Assembly: GCA_021783855.1 (NCBI GenBank)
Contig: JAJXTL010000032.1
Location: 1 to 24,945 of the forward strand
DNA from: Pseudomonadota bacterium
GTDB taxonomy: Bacteria > Pseudomonadota > Gammaproteobacteria > Burkholderiales > Gallionellaceae
Direction: 5' to 3'
Length of the DNA stretch: 24,945 bases
Shown here: positions 16,769 through 23,618 of the stretch, piece after piece
Layout of the letters: each line of letters begins with the position of its first letter
Position numbering within the stretch: position 1 is the first letter of the stretch
Notes under the pieces: model-generated
The model's input: only the letters and a program-made list of their open reading frames with translations
Told to the model about the DNA's origin: nothing
Databases searched by the model: none
Program-made: the position numbers and the translations under genes

Positions 16769-17877
16769 TTCTGATTCTGAGCAGCAACGTTTCCGAAAAC
16801 CCCCTGGAATACCAGCAGTTGCTGGCACACCTGGCAGCGATGCCGGGAATACAGACACGCGTGCATGTTGAACGCGGCGTTGAGCAGACGGTGACGGAGA
16901 TCTATCTGATCGGCAATACCAAGCTGCTGGACATCGCGGATATGCAGGGGCTGCCTTGCGTCGAGCGCGTGGTGCGTGTTTCCGAGGAATATCGCATACT
17001 CGGGCGTCACAAGGACGATCAGCGACCTACCCATTTTGAATACAACGGCGTGCGTTTCGGGCAGGATACGCTGAACGTGTTTGCCGGCTTGTGTGCGGTG
17101 GACAACCGGGAACACGTCGAGATCATGCTGCGCGCACTCAAAGACAATGGTCAGGCGTGCACCCGCATGGGCGCCTACAAGCCGCGCACCAGCCCGTATG
17201 CGTTCCAGGGGCACGGCAAGAACTGTCTGCCTTACGTGTTCGAATTGGCTGGTAAATACGGCATAAAAGTGATGGCGATGGAAATCACCCACGAATCGCA
17301 TCTCGATGAAATCAACGAGGCGCTGCATCAGACCGGGGAGGCGACCGGCGTGATGTTGCAAATCGGCACGCGCAACACTCAGAATTTCGAGTTGCTGAAA
17401 ATCGTCGGACGTCAGACCAAAATGCCGGTGCTGCTCAAACGCGGTTTCGGCATCACGCTGGATGAATCGCTCAACGCGGCGGAATATCTGGCGTCCGAAG
17501 GCAATCGCAATGTGGTGTTCTGCCTGCGCGGCATGAAGACCAATATGGCCGATCCGCATCGAAATTTTGTCGATTTTGCGCATGTGCCGGTGGTGAAGCG
17601 CCTGACGCGCATGCCGGTGTGCGTTGATCCGTCGCACTCGGTGGGCTCGCGCGCAGCTTCCCCTGACGGTATCATGGACATGATGCATGTGACGGCGCAG
17701 GGTGTGCTGTCCGGCGCCAACATGGTGCTGGTGGACTTTCATCCGGCACCAATCAAGGCGCTGGTAGACGGACCGCAAGCCATGTTGCTGAAGGAGTTGC
17801 CTTATTTTCTGGAAGATGTGCAGATTGCACGCGAGGCCTATCTCAAGCGGGTTGAACTCAGGCAGCGTCAGGAATGA
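16765..17877 (+). CDS. DAHP synthase-like enzyme, type I-beta, with altered active-site motifs
   Basis: 370 residues related to 3-deoxy-D-arabino-heptulosonate 7-phosphate synthases of the KDO8P-synthase-like (I-beta) class, which start aromatic amino acid synthesis. About 85 N-terminal residues look like the ferredoxin-like regulatory domain seen in the Thermotoga enzyme. The barrel then shows GAYKPRTSPYAFQG, MLQIGTRNTQNF, PVLLKRGF and the metal His in VDPSHS. Several signatures differ from the classical ones: AGLCAVD for AGPCSVE, RMG for RGG, and VDFHPAP where the family has V-E-V-H-P-E-P, replacing a metal-ligand Glu by Asp. It overlaps the nucleotidase gene by four bases. A related aldolase with another sugar substrate cannot be excluded. 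Confidence 0.85.
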   Translation: MILILSSNVSENPLEYQQLLAHLAAMPGIQTRVHVERGVEQTVTEIYLIGNTKLLDIADMQGLPCVERVVRVSEEYRILGRHKDDQRPTHFEYNGVRFGQDTLNVFAGLCAVDNREHVEIMLRALKDNGQACTRMGAYKPRTSPYAFQGHGKNCLPYVFELAGKYGIKVMAMEITHESHLDEINEALHQTGEATGVMLQIGTRNTQNFELLKIVGRQTKMPVLLKRGFGITLDESLNAAEYLASEGNRNVVFCLRGMKTNMADPHRNFVDFAHVPVVKRLTRMPVCVDPSHSVGSRAASPDGIMDMMHVTAQGVLSGANMVLVDFHPAPIKALVDGPQAMLLKELPYFLEDVQIAREAYLKRVELRQRQE

Positions 17878-17970
17878 CCTTCCGGATGCGATTGTTTAAA
17901 CCGTATATTCTGTATAATCGGTTAAGATTCACTTAACTGCGCCGAATCGGTGATGATTTTTCGCATTCTG

Positions 17971-17999
17971 TTGACTGTGGCTGACTTGCGCAATATGAT
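17971..17999 (+). promoter_or_regulatory. Sigma-70-type promoter of the H1-like gene
   Basis: TTGACT at 17971-17976 and TATGAT at 17994-17999, with a 17-base spacer and each hexamer one base from consensus. The -10 lies 48 bases from the ATG at 18048. A second -10-like TATAAT at 17913-17918 has a weaker TTGTTT at 15 bases. Confidence 0.65.
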
Positions 18000-18047
18000 G
18001 GCGCCGTTACAGGTTTTTTTTGACTATTCATCCGGGAGATTGCAATC

Positions 18048-18557
18048 ATGGTAGAAGAAGCGAAAACCGTCAAAAAAACGGTTGCAAGTAAGGCAACAAA
18101 ATCGACAGTGAAGCCGGCAGAGTCCGCAGTGTGGCCTTTCCCGGAAGTAGAAAAAGCGCCAAAAGCGGCTGCAAAGAAGCCGGCTGCCAAGCCTGCGGCT
18201 AAGGCGGCAGTCACCAAGCCGGCAAGCAAGCCTGTTGCTGAAAAGAAACCCGTAGCAGTCAAGCCTGTTGCTGAAAAGAAACCCGTAGCAGTCAAGCCTG
18301 CGGCCAAAGCAATTGCGGAAAAGAAACCCGCAGCAGTCAAGCCTGCGGCCAAAGAAATTGCGGAAAAGAAACCCGCAGCAGCTAAAGCCGCGGCCAAGTC
18401 TGTTGCAAAGAAGACTGCGCAGCCATCGGCTCAGGAACGCTATCGCATGGTGGAAACAGCCGCTTACTACATCGCCGAGCGCTCAGGTTTTCAGGGTTGC
18501 ACCACTGATCACTGGGCAGCCGCCGAAATCGAAATAGCAGCCAAGCTGGCCAGTTAA
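18048..18557 (+). CDS. Histone H1-like Lys/Ala/Pro-rich protein with a C-terminal DUF2934 domain
   Basis: 169 residues in two parts. Residues about 1-125 are a low-complexity basic region of KPAA, KKPV and AKA units like the C-terminal tail of eukaryotic histone H1 and of bacterial AlgP/HctB/BpH1 proteins, suited to binding and compacting DNA. The last forty residues (RYRMVETAAYYIAERSGF, then DHWAAAEIEIAAKL) match DUF2934, a small domain often attached to such tails. GGGAG lies nine bases before the ATG. The gene has its own promoter and ends at a bidirectional terminator. In-frame tandem DNA units (18228-18383) imply that tail length varies between strains. Confidence 0.85.
   Translation: MVEEAKTVKKTVASKATKSTVKPAESAVWPFPEVEKAPKAAAKKPAAKPAAKAAVTKPASKPVAEKKPVAVKPVAEKKPVAVKPAAKAIAEKKPAAVKPAAKEIAEKKPAAAKAAAKSVAKKTAQPSAQERYRMVETAAYYIAERSGFQGCTTDHWAAAEIEIAAKLAS
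18228..18383 (+). repeat. In-frame tandem repeats of the H1-like gene
   Basis: Two identical 33-bp units (18228-18260, 18261-18293), each coding KPVAEKKPVAV, followed by two 45-bp units (18294-18338, 18339-18383) coding KPAAKxIAEKKPAAx. The 33-bp unit looks like a shortened form of the 45-bp one. Unit sizes are multiples of three, so gain or loss keeps the frame. Confidence 0.85.
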
Positions 18558-18574
18558 TGGTTTGTGGCTGCAAT

Positions 18575-18600
18575 AAAAAACCCGCCTCGGCGGGTTTTTT
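18575..18600. terminator. Bidirectional rho-independent terminator
   Basis: AAAAAACCCGCC-TC-GGCGGGTTTTTT: a GC stem with an A run on one side and a T run on the other, so it works on both strands. It lies between the convergent H1-like gene (ends 18557) and DUF2145 gene (ends 18607). Confidence 0.92.
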
Positions 18601-18606
18601 ATTGGA

Positions 18607-19422
18607 TTACGGTTCCGGGGTAATGGTTATTACCTCCGATCCCTTGTCGTATTTCTGCAAGAAACTGCTGATCGTCTCAAAAGTTGCCGTGACAGGGGCG
18701 CCGGGTTGATCCGACATGGAAATTTCAGAACTGAACATTGAACCTAAGGCCAGTTTGAACGGATTGACGTTGACGGGCTGCGCCTTGAAGTAGGCGATTT
18801 CATTCGCCTTGATCCGCTTGATATCGCTGGTCTGGTAGATTGCAGCACCGATCACGTCCAGCGTATGCTCGGTGCAGTTCTGCCGTCCCAGCGTGTAGGG
18901 GTTGGCGATCAATGAATAGTGCGGATCGTGCAGTGCGGCATAGGTCGGCGAATTGATGACATCCAGCAGGCGTTGCTGCAGTTTGGCCGAAGGAATAATG
19001 ATTCCGGCCTCAAGCACTGAGACGCCCGCGAAAAAATCTACCGGAAAGTCCTGCACCAGATCGCTCACATCGGGATGCTTGTCCTCCTGATACAGGTTGT
19101 ACATCGCATATCCCGGAATCTGCCGGCCGTCAGCGGTGGTGATCTGCGAATATACGGCAAATGCCACATGCGTGTAGTGCATCCCTTCAGGTAGTTCCGA
19201 GGCGGGGCGACCCATGCGCGCCACAATGGCGACATGTGCACTCTTTGCGGCCAGTGTTTTTTCCACCTGCTTGGCAAACTGGATGATCTGTTCGGGCGTG
19301 AAATGGCTTTCTTCCGATGCGCCACTGCTGCCGCTGCCCATGCCTGCATAAACAGGTAAGGACGCAAATGCCAGCAGCAAGGAGGCGAGCAGGGTCTTGC
19401 CGAATATCGTTTTGAATCGCAT
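18607..19422 (-). CDS. DUF2145 family secreted protein
   Basis: 271 residues with a signal peptide (MRFKTIFGKTLLASLLLAF, ending near VYA). The mature protein follows the DUF2145 pattern: FAKQVEKTLAAKSAHVAIVARMGRP, THVAFAVYSQI, PGYAMYNLYQ, QDFPVDFFAGV, ALHDPHYSLIANPYTLGRQNCTEHTLDVI and IKANEIAYF. The conserved His of THVAF and the Cys and His of NCTEH would suit a cysteine-hydrolase-like site, but that is my inference and the family has no known function. GGGAG precedes the ATG at 19422. It lies 21 bases downstream of another small secreted protein gene, presumably in one transcript, and stops at the shared terminator. Confidence 0.85.
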   Translation of the reverse strand: MRFKTIFGKTLLASLLLAFASLPVYAGMGSGSSGASEESHFTPEQIIQFAKQVEKTLAAKSAHVAIVARMGRPASELPEGMHYTHVAFAVYSQITTADGRQIPGYAMYNLYQEDKHPDVSDLVQDFPVDFFAGVSVLEAGIIIPSAKLQQRLLDVINSPTYAALHDPHYSLIANPYTLGRQNCTEHTLDVIGAAIYQTSDIKRIKANEIAYFKAQPVNVNPFKLALGSMFSSEISMSDQPGAPVTATFETISSFLQKYDKGSEVITITPEP

Positions 19423-19443
19423 GGTAACTCCCTTAAATGGCTG

Positions 19444-19824
19444 TTAGATGCCTTTGTCCGATTTTTCCGGGACCGGCTTGTCATTTTTCAGCGCTTCGTC
19501 TGGCGGCATCACGGTGATGGTCTCATTGGTGATATCCAGCGGTGCGCCGATGGGGGCGGTCGCGGCTTTTGCCGAGCCGTGGGCAGCCTGAGCGGAAAGT
19601 GCGCCTGCCGTGCCGCTCACGACCCCGCCGATGGCAAGCGGTATTGCGGAGATGCCCGAGGTCACCTGGCCCGAAGCGGCAATCGAATGACCTGCACTGG
19701 CGCTGGCGTGTGAGCCGGACTGAACGGCATTTGTAACGGCCTGTCCTGAATGAGTCTGGTCTTCGGCGAAGGCAGTCTGTGATGCGGCCAGCAGGGCGAA
19801 GAATAACCAGCTATTCGTTTTCAT
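19444..19824 (-). CDS. Small secreted Ala/Gly/Ser-rich protein upstream of DUF2145 gene
   Basis: 126 residues from the ATG at 19824, chosen over 19893 because AAAGGAGA stands just before it and a clean signal peptide follows (MKTNSWLFFALLAASQTAFA). The mature part is rich in Ala, Gly, Ser and His (AVQSGSHASASAGHSIAASG), has a hydrophobic glycine-rich middle (SAIPLAIGGVVSGTAGAL) and a charged tail ending PEKSDKGI. I do not recognise a family. Being 21 bases ahead of the DUF2145 gene and also exported, it is probably a functional partner. It might be membrane-associated through the central segment. Confidence 0.75.
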   Translation of the reverse strand: MKTNSWLFFALLAASQTAFAEDQTHSGQAVTNAVQSGSHASASAGHSIAASGQVTSGISAIPLAIGGVVSGTAGALSAQAAHGSAKAATAPIGAPLDITNETITVMPPDEALKNDKPVPEKSDKGI

Positions 19825-19919
19825 GTTGTCTCCTTTCTGTGAAAAAATCTTAATTGTCAGGAGCGATGATAAACATTCCCGAACCTTTTTCATACTTTTT
19901 CAGATAATTTCCTATCCTC

Positions 19920-20090
19920 TCAAAGACGGCGGCAAGCGGCGTGCCGGGCTGAGTTGATCGTGCCGACACGCGCCAGAACGGCAACCCGCGCGCACTTGGC
20001 GAGCAGGGCTTTCTTCACCTGTTTGGAAAAGCGGGTGGACTGTTTGGCAGCGGCAGGCGGAGCAGGCGAACATGTGCTATCTTCACTCAT
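19920..20090 (-). pseudogene. Decayed N-terminal fragment of a second DUF2145 gene
   Basis: The frame contains RFSKQVKKALLAKCARVAVLARVG, which aligns with QFAKQVEKTLAAKSAHVAIVARMG of the intact DUF2145 protein encoded a few hundred bases away. Similarity ends there (TINSARHAACRRL, then stop), and no signal peptide is attached. The fragment is read from a possible ATG at 20090; an ATG at 20165 would overlap the next gene. It is a truncated paralog and probably not functional. Confidence 0.65.
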
Positions 20091-20118
20091 CTTTACCTTG
20101 TTGAATTTTGCTGATGTC

Positions 20119-21054
20119 ATGAGCCTGTCTGCCCTGATCGCCGCGCTGCTGCTGGAACAACTCAAACCGCTCTGGTCGCATAAATTTCTGTATGGTTGGT
20201 CGTCCGCTTACGTCGATTATTTTCAGCACCATTTTAATTCAGGAGAGTACAAGCATGGCAGGACGGCCTGGTGGCTGGCTGTATTGCCCATGGTCGCCGG
20301 TGGTATGCTGATATTCTGGGGATTGCATTACTTGCATCCGGTTTTCGCCTGGGTGTTCAACGTGGTGGTGTTGTACCTGTGCATGGGTTTTCGCCGCTTC
20401 AGCCAGAGTTATAAAGATATTCAACAGGCTTTGCGCGGCAAGCGCCTGGATGAAGCCCGTGTATTGTTATCCGATTTACGCTGCAGGACATCAGATGGTT
20501 TGAGCGCCGAGGAAATTGCGCGCGTCGCCATCGAAACATCGTTGGTCGCCGCACTTCATCATTTTTTTGGCGTGATCGTGTGGTTTGTGGTGTTCAGCAT
20601 GCTGGGGTTGGGAGGGGCCGCCGGGGCGTTGCTTTATTGCATAGCTCGTGCGATGGGCGCGCATGATGAATCGGGCATCGAAGAGTCGGCTGGAGCAGGC
20701 AGTTTTGCCCGCGAAATGTGTTTCAGATTGGAGTGGTTGCCGATCCGTCTGACGGCTGCAACTTTTGCCATCGTCGGCAATTTCGAGGATACGGTCTACT
20801 GCTGGCGCTCTCAGGCGTCCCTCTGGCCGGATAGCGAAACAGGTGTCCTGTTGGCCAGTGCTGCCGGGGCATCGGGCGTGCGTCTGGGCTTGCCCATCCC
20901 GCAAGATGGCACGTTGCTGGACAGGGTGGAATTAGGCGTCGGTGACAAGAACGGTGACGCGGCCCTGTATTGTGCGAGTCGGCTGGTGTGGCGCTCATCG
21001 GTATTCATGCTGGTCGTGCTGTTCATGCTGACACTGGCAAGTTTGCTGGAGTAA
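20119..21054 (+). CDS. CobD/CbiB-like (AmpE-related) integral membrane protein
   Basis: 311 residues. The ATG at 20119 gives MSLSALIAALLLEQLKPL, the usual N-terminus of this betaproteobacterial branch; upstream in-frame codons overlap the DUF2145 fragment and were not used. It has about four to five hydrophobic segments, GRTAWWLAVLPM, a cytoplasmic part with SDGLSAEEIARVAIETSLVAALHHFFGVIVWF and a C-terminal helix ending in LLE. The EEIARVAIET-type motif is shared with CbiB, which joins aminopropanol to cobyric acid, but no other cobalamin genes are near, so a cobalamin role is doubtful. AmpE-like signalling is the other option. Confidence 0.8.
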   Translation: MSLSALIAALLLEQLKPLWSHKFLYGWSSAYVDYFQHHFNSGEYKHGRTAWWLAVLPMVAGGMLIFWGLHYLHPVFAWVFNVVVLYLCMGFRRFSQSYKDIQQALRGKRLDEARVLLSDLRCRTSDGLSAEEIARVAIETSLVAALHHFFGVIVWFVVFSMLGLGGAAGALLYCIARAMGAHDESGIEESAGAGSFAREMCFRLEWLPIRLTAATFAIVGNFEDTVYCWRSQASLWPDSETGVLLASAAGASGVRLGLPIPQDGTLLDRVELGVGDKNGDAALYCASRLVWRSSVFMLVVLFMLTLASLLE

Positions 21055-21062
21055 GGGATTCA

Positions 21063-21083
21063 GGATCGAGGATCGAGGATTCA
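21063..21083 (+). repeat. Heptamer repeat, GGATCGA class
   Basis: GGATCGA twice, then GGATTCA, immediately after the CobD/CbiB-like gene. Same class as the long tract inside the lipB 5' region at 7987-8065. Confidence 0.6.
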
Positions 21084-21142
21084 TGCCGCAAGGGTCTTCC
21101 CCGCACAGGGGCCGCGCCCCAAGTTGTTGCGTGAAGGGGCGA

Positions 21143-21184
21143 GGACTAAGGACTAAGGACTAAGGACTAAGGACTAAGGACTAA
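21143..21184 (+). repeat. Six perfect tandem GGACTAA heptamers before the srkA-like gene
   Basis: Exactly six copies of the 7-bp unit, ending twelve bases before the ATG at 21196. Perfect identity suggests recent expansion. Each unit includes AAGGA across its junction, a weak ribosome-binding-like string, though the last one is too far from the start to be ideal. Confidence 0.9.
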
Positions 21185-21195
21185 CTTGCCGTACA

Positions 21196-22185
21196 ATGTC
21201 GAGCATGGACATTCAACACCCCTTCAGTTTACTCACGCCCGATACCGTACTGGATGCGCTGGACAGTATCGGTCTGCGCGGCGACGGCCGTTTGCTGGCG
21301 CTGAACAGTTATGAAAACCGCGTCTATCAGGCGGGCATGGAGGATGGCCCGCCGCTGGTCGCCAAGTTCTATCGTCCGGCGCGCTGGACGGACGCAGCGA
21401 TACTCGAAGAACATGTTTTTGTGGCAACGCTGAGTGAGCGCGAAATTCCGGTGGTGCCCGCGCTGAATATCAACGGAGATACGCTGCACGCTTTCGGGGA
21501 TTTTCGTTTTGCCGTGTTCAGCAAGCATGGCGGACGTGCGCCGGAGTTGGATAACCGCGACACACTGCAATGGATGGGGCGATTTATCGGGCGTATTCAT
21601 GCGGTAGGCGCGCTGGAATCTTACCAACATCGCCCCACGCTGGATATGCAGACTTTTGGCACTGAACCCGTCGAATTTCTGCTGGCGTACGACTTCATCC
21701 CGCGTGAATTGCTCGAAGTTTATCGCGGCGTGGCAGCCCTTGCGCTGGACGGGGTGCGCCGCTGCTTTGAGCGTGCGGGGAATGTGAAGAGTCTGCGCCT
21801 GCACGGCGACTGTCATGTCGGCAATGTGTTGTGGACCGATGCAGGCCCGCACTTCGTGGATTTTGACGACAGCCGCATGGGACCTGCGATACAAGATCTG
21901 TGGATGCTGCTGTCCGGTGATCGAGTCGAGCAGACCCGGCAGTTCGGCGACTTGCTGGCGGGTTATGAGGATTTTTATGACTTCGATCCGCGCGAGCTGC
22001 ACTTGCTTGAGGCGCTGCGCACTTTGCGTCTGGTCCATTATTCTGCCTGGATCGCGAGGCGCTGGGATGATTCGGCGTTTCCGGCGGCTTTCCCGTGGTT
22101 TAATACTCAGCGTTACTGGCAAGACCGTATTCTGGAGTTGCGCGAGCAGATCGCGTTGATGGACGAGCCGCCTTTGCATTGTTAA
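21196..22185 (+). CDS. srkA: SrkA/YihE/RdoA-type stress response kinase
   Basis: 329 residues with the aminoglycoside phosphotransferase/choline kinase-like fold of SrkA, a cytosolic Ser/Thr kinase that protects against envelope and oxidative stress. The key parts are LNSYENRVYQ (nucleotide loop), the lysine of VAKFYRP (K57), the Brenner-type loop LHGDCHVGNVLW (D205, N210) and the metal-binding VDFDDSRMGP. Its length matches the family. ATG 21196 is used; ATG 21205 is possible and neither has a good ribosome site, which may reflect the heptamer array ending just upstream. Confidence 0.92.
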   Translation: MSSMDIQHPFSLLTPDTVLDALDSIGLRGDGRLLALNSYENRVYQAGMEDGPPLVAKFYRPARWTDAAILEEHVFVATLSEREIPVVPALNINGDTLHAFGDFRFAVFSKHGGRAPELDNRDTLQWMGRFIGRIHAVGALESYQHRPTLDMQTFGTEPVEFLLAYDFIPRELLEVYRGVAALALDGVRRCFERAGNVKSLRLHGDCHVGNVLWTDAGPHFVDFDDSRMGPAIQDLWMLLSGDRVEQTRQFGDLLAGYEDFYDFDPRELHLLEALRTLRLVHYSAWIARRWDDSAFPAAFPWFNTQRYWQDRILELREQIALMDEPPLHC

Positions 22186-22344
22186 ATGGCCCGCCATAGT
22201 CTGTGATGTTGTCGCGCTGCGCGGAAATGATTAAGTCAGCGGGCTTCCCTTCTGAAGAAACAACTCGCCATTCGATTAAGCCGGCAAACTACGCCAGCAA
22301 AGTCGCTGGTTATTCGCAGAAATAACGAAATAAAGGTAGATAAA

Positions 22345-22887
22345 ATGACTAACGAAAACATCATCGCGGACACACAGGACTGGCTTGAAAAAGCAGTCAT
22401 CGGTTTGAACCTGTGCCCGTTCGCCAAGGCGGTACATGTCAAGAAACAGATACGCTATGTGGTGAGTGCTGCCACGACGGAGGATGCCTTACTGGAAGAA
22501 TTGCTGACGGAGCTTCGTCATCTGCAAGACACCGATCCCGATGTGCTGGATACCACGCTGCTGATCCATCCTCATGTGCTCAATGACTTTCTGGACTTCA
22601 ACGATTTTCTGGATGCGGTTGATGTCGCTACCGCAGAGCCCGAGTTCGAGGATGCATTTCAGGTTGCCAGCCTGCATCCGCAGTACCAGTTTGCCGGCAC
22701 TAAGCCGGATGACATCGAGAACTACAGCAACCGTGCGCCTTATCCGACGCTGCACCTGTTGCGCGAAGACAGCGTGGATAAGGCCGTGGATGCTTTTCCC
22801 GATGCGGAGCGGATTGCCGATAACAATGTCGAGACGCTGAAGAAGCTGGGGCATGAGGGGTGGGAAAAACTGGGATTGACCGGGTAG
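22345..22887 (+). CDS. DUF1415 family protein
   Basis: 180 residues matching DUF1415, a conserved proteobacterial family of unknown function. The pattern includes QDWLEKAVIGLNLCPFAKAV with its conserved Cys, TTLLIHPHVLNDFLDFNDFLD, SLHPQYQFAG, ENYSNRAPYPTLHLLRE and IADNNVETLKKLGHEGW. It appears soluble and acidic with no signal peptide. It is a single gene convergent with dksA, and a set of tandem 46-bp units and hairpins lies between the two ends. The preceding gap (22186-22344) shows nothing I can name. Confidence 0.9.
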   Translation: MTNENIIADTQDWLEKAVIGLNLCPFAKAVHVKKQIRYVVSAATTEDALLEELLTELRHLQDTDPDVLDTTLLIHPHVLNDFLDFNDFLDAVDVATAEPEFEDAFQVASLHPQYQFAGTKPDDIENYSNRAPYPTLHLLREDSVDKAVDAFPDAERIADNNVETLKKLGHEGWEKLGLTG

Positions 22888-22932
22888 CTGTACCGCAAAA
22901 CAGTGCCGGGCGGGGCAGCCTGTGCTATCTGC

Positions 22933-23040
22933 TTTTGCGAGTTGATGTCCACTGGACATCATCCCTGCTAAAACCACCTTTTGCGAGTTGATGTCCACTG
23001 GACATCATCCCTGCTAAAACCACTTGCCAGCCGGACATCA
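22933..23040. repeat. Tandem 46-bp units with an internal palindrome
   Basis: Two units (22933-22978 and 22979-23024) are identical at the first 45 of 46 bases. A third copy, from about 23025, keeps only GGACATCATCCCTGC and a few bases after it. Each full unit contains the palindrome TGATGTCCACTGGACATCA (22943-22961 and 22989-23007; 8-bp arms, 3-base loop). Confidence 0.9.
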
Positions 23041-23049
23041 TCCCTGCAG

Positions 23050-23124
23050 AAACAGATGGCTAAGTTACTTCGCCATCTGTTTGTGGCTGCGCCGAAAGAA
23101 ATGGCGAATACTATTTCGCCATTT
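23050..23124. terminator. Two hairpins between DUF1415 gene and dksA, likely termination region
   Basis: AAACAGATGGC (23050-23060) pairs with GCCATCTGTTT (23072-23082), and AAATGGCGAA (23099-23108) pairs with TTCGCCATTT (23115-23124). The second is followed on the plus strand by GCTTTTC and includes the dksA stop codon on the minus strand. Termination of the DUF1415 transcript is plausible; for dksA the T run is weak. Confidence 0.45.
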
Positions 23125-23533
23125 GCTTTTCACGAATCTCGTCCAGCGACTTGCAGTCTATGCATTGCGTGGCAGTCGGGCGTGCTTCCAGGCGGCCTAA
23201 GCCGATTTCGATTCCGCAGTTCTCGCAATAGCCATACTCATCGGCATTGATCTTGCCCAGCATTTCATCGATTTTCTTGATCAGTTTGCGCTCGCGGTCG
23301 CGGTTGCGCAATTCCAGGCTGATGTCGGATTCCTGTGTGGCGCGATCATTCGGGTCGGCAAACACCGTGGCTTCATCCTGCATGGTATGTACGGTACGGT
23401 CGATATCCTCACCCAGGCCTGATTTGATTTGTTGCAGAACCCGGCGAAAATGCTCGCGCTGTTGCGGGTTCATATAGGCCTCGCCTTCTTTTGCCTGATA
23501 GGGGGCGATCGGTTTTAGTGATAGTTGCGACAT
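23111..23533 (-). CDS. dksA: RNA polymerase-binding transcription factor DksA
   Basis: 140-residue coiled-coil protein that enters the RNA polymerase secondary channel and, with ppGpp, represses rRNA promoters and activates biosynthetic ones. The tip motif DxxDxA is intact (D60, D63, A65). A four-Cys zinc finger (C103, C106, C124, C127: CENC and CIDC) and the C-terminal helix SLDEIREKQMAK are complete. GGAG lies just before the ATG at 23533. Its promoter is recognisable at 23567-23595, and it converges with the DUF1415 gene. A second possible ATG at residue 21 would remove the N-terminal part that the family normally has. Confidence 0.97.
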   Translation of the reverse strand: MSQLSLKPIAPYQAKEGEAYMNPQQREHFRRVLQQIKSGLGEDIDRTVHTMQDEATVFADPNDRATQESDISLELRNRDRERKLIKKIDEMLGKINADEYGYCENCGIEIGLGRLEARPTATQCIDCKSLDEIREKQMAK

Positions 23534-23566
23534 TGCAATTCTCCAGCGTAAAAAATCAAGTCCGCT

Positions 23567-23595
23567 TTAATACCAGAAAGCGGGGCTTATGACAA
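23567..23595 (-). promoter_or_regulatory. Promoter of dksA with extended -10
   Basis: On the minus strand, TTGTCA (23590-23595), a 17-base spacer ending TGG, and TATTAA (23567-23572). The TGn before the -10 is an extended element. It is 33 bases upstream of the ATG. Confidence 0.65.
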
Positions 23596-23618
23596 CTAAA
23601 AAACTGTAAAATTTGACG

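Noticed and set aside
16552..17778. 408-codon minus-strand open frame
   Set aside because: It is antisense to the DAHP synthase-like gene and rich in His/Arg/Gln, as expected from a shadow frame.
20119..21054. Cobalamin biosynthesis gene cbiB in the strict sense
   Set aside because: There are no other cobalamin genes or riboswitch nearby, and the sequence fits a separate CobD/CbiB-like branch, so no gene symbol is given.
22230..22251. ATTAAGTCAGCGGGCTTCCC resembling the ends of elements A and B
   Set aside because: It has extra bases relative to the ends, no partner end and no target duplication nearby, so it is more likely chance or a much-decayed end.
22933..23040. Possible CRISPR array
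   Set aside because: The units are adjacent 46-bp copies without unique spacers, and there are no cas genes in the window.
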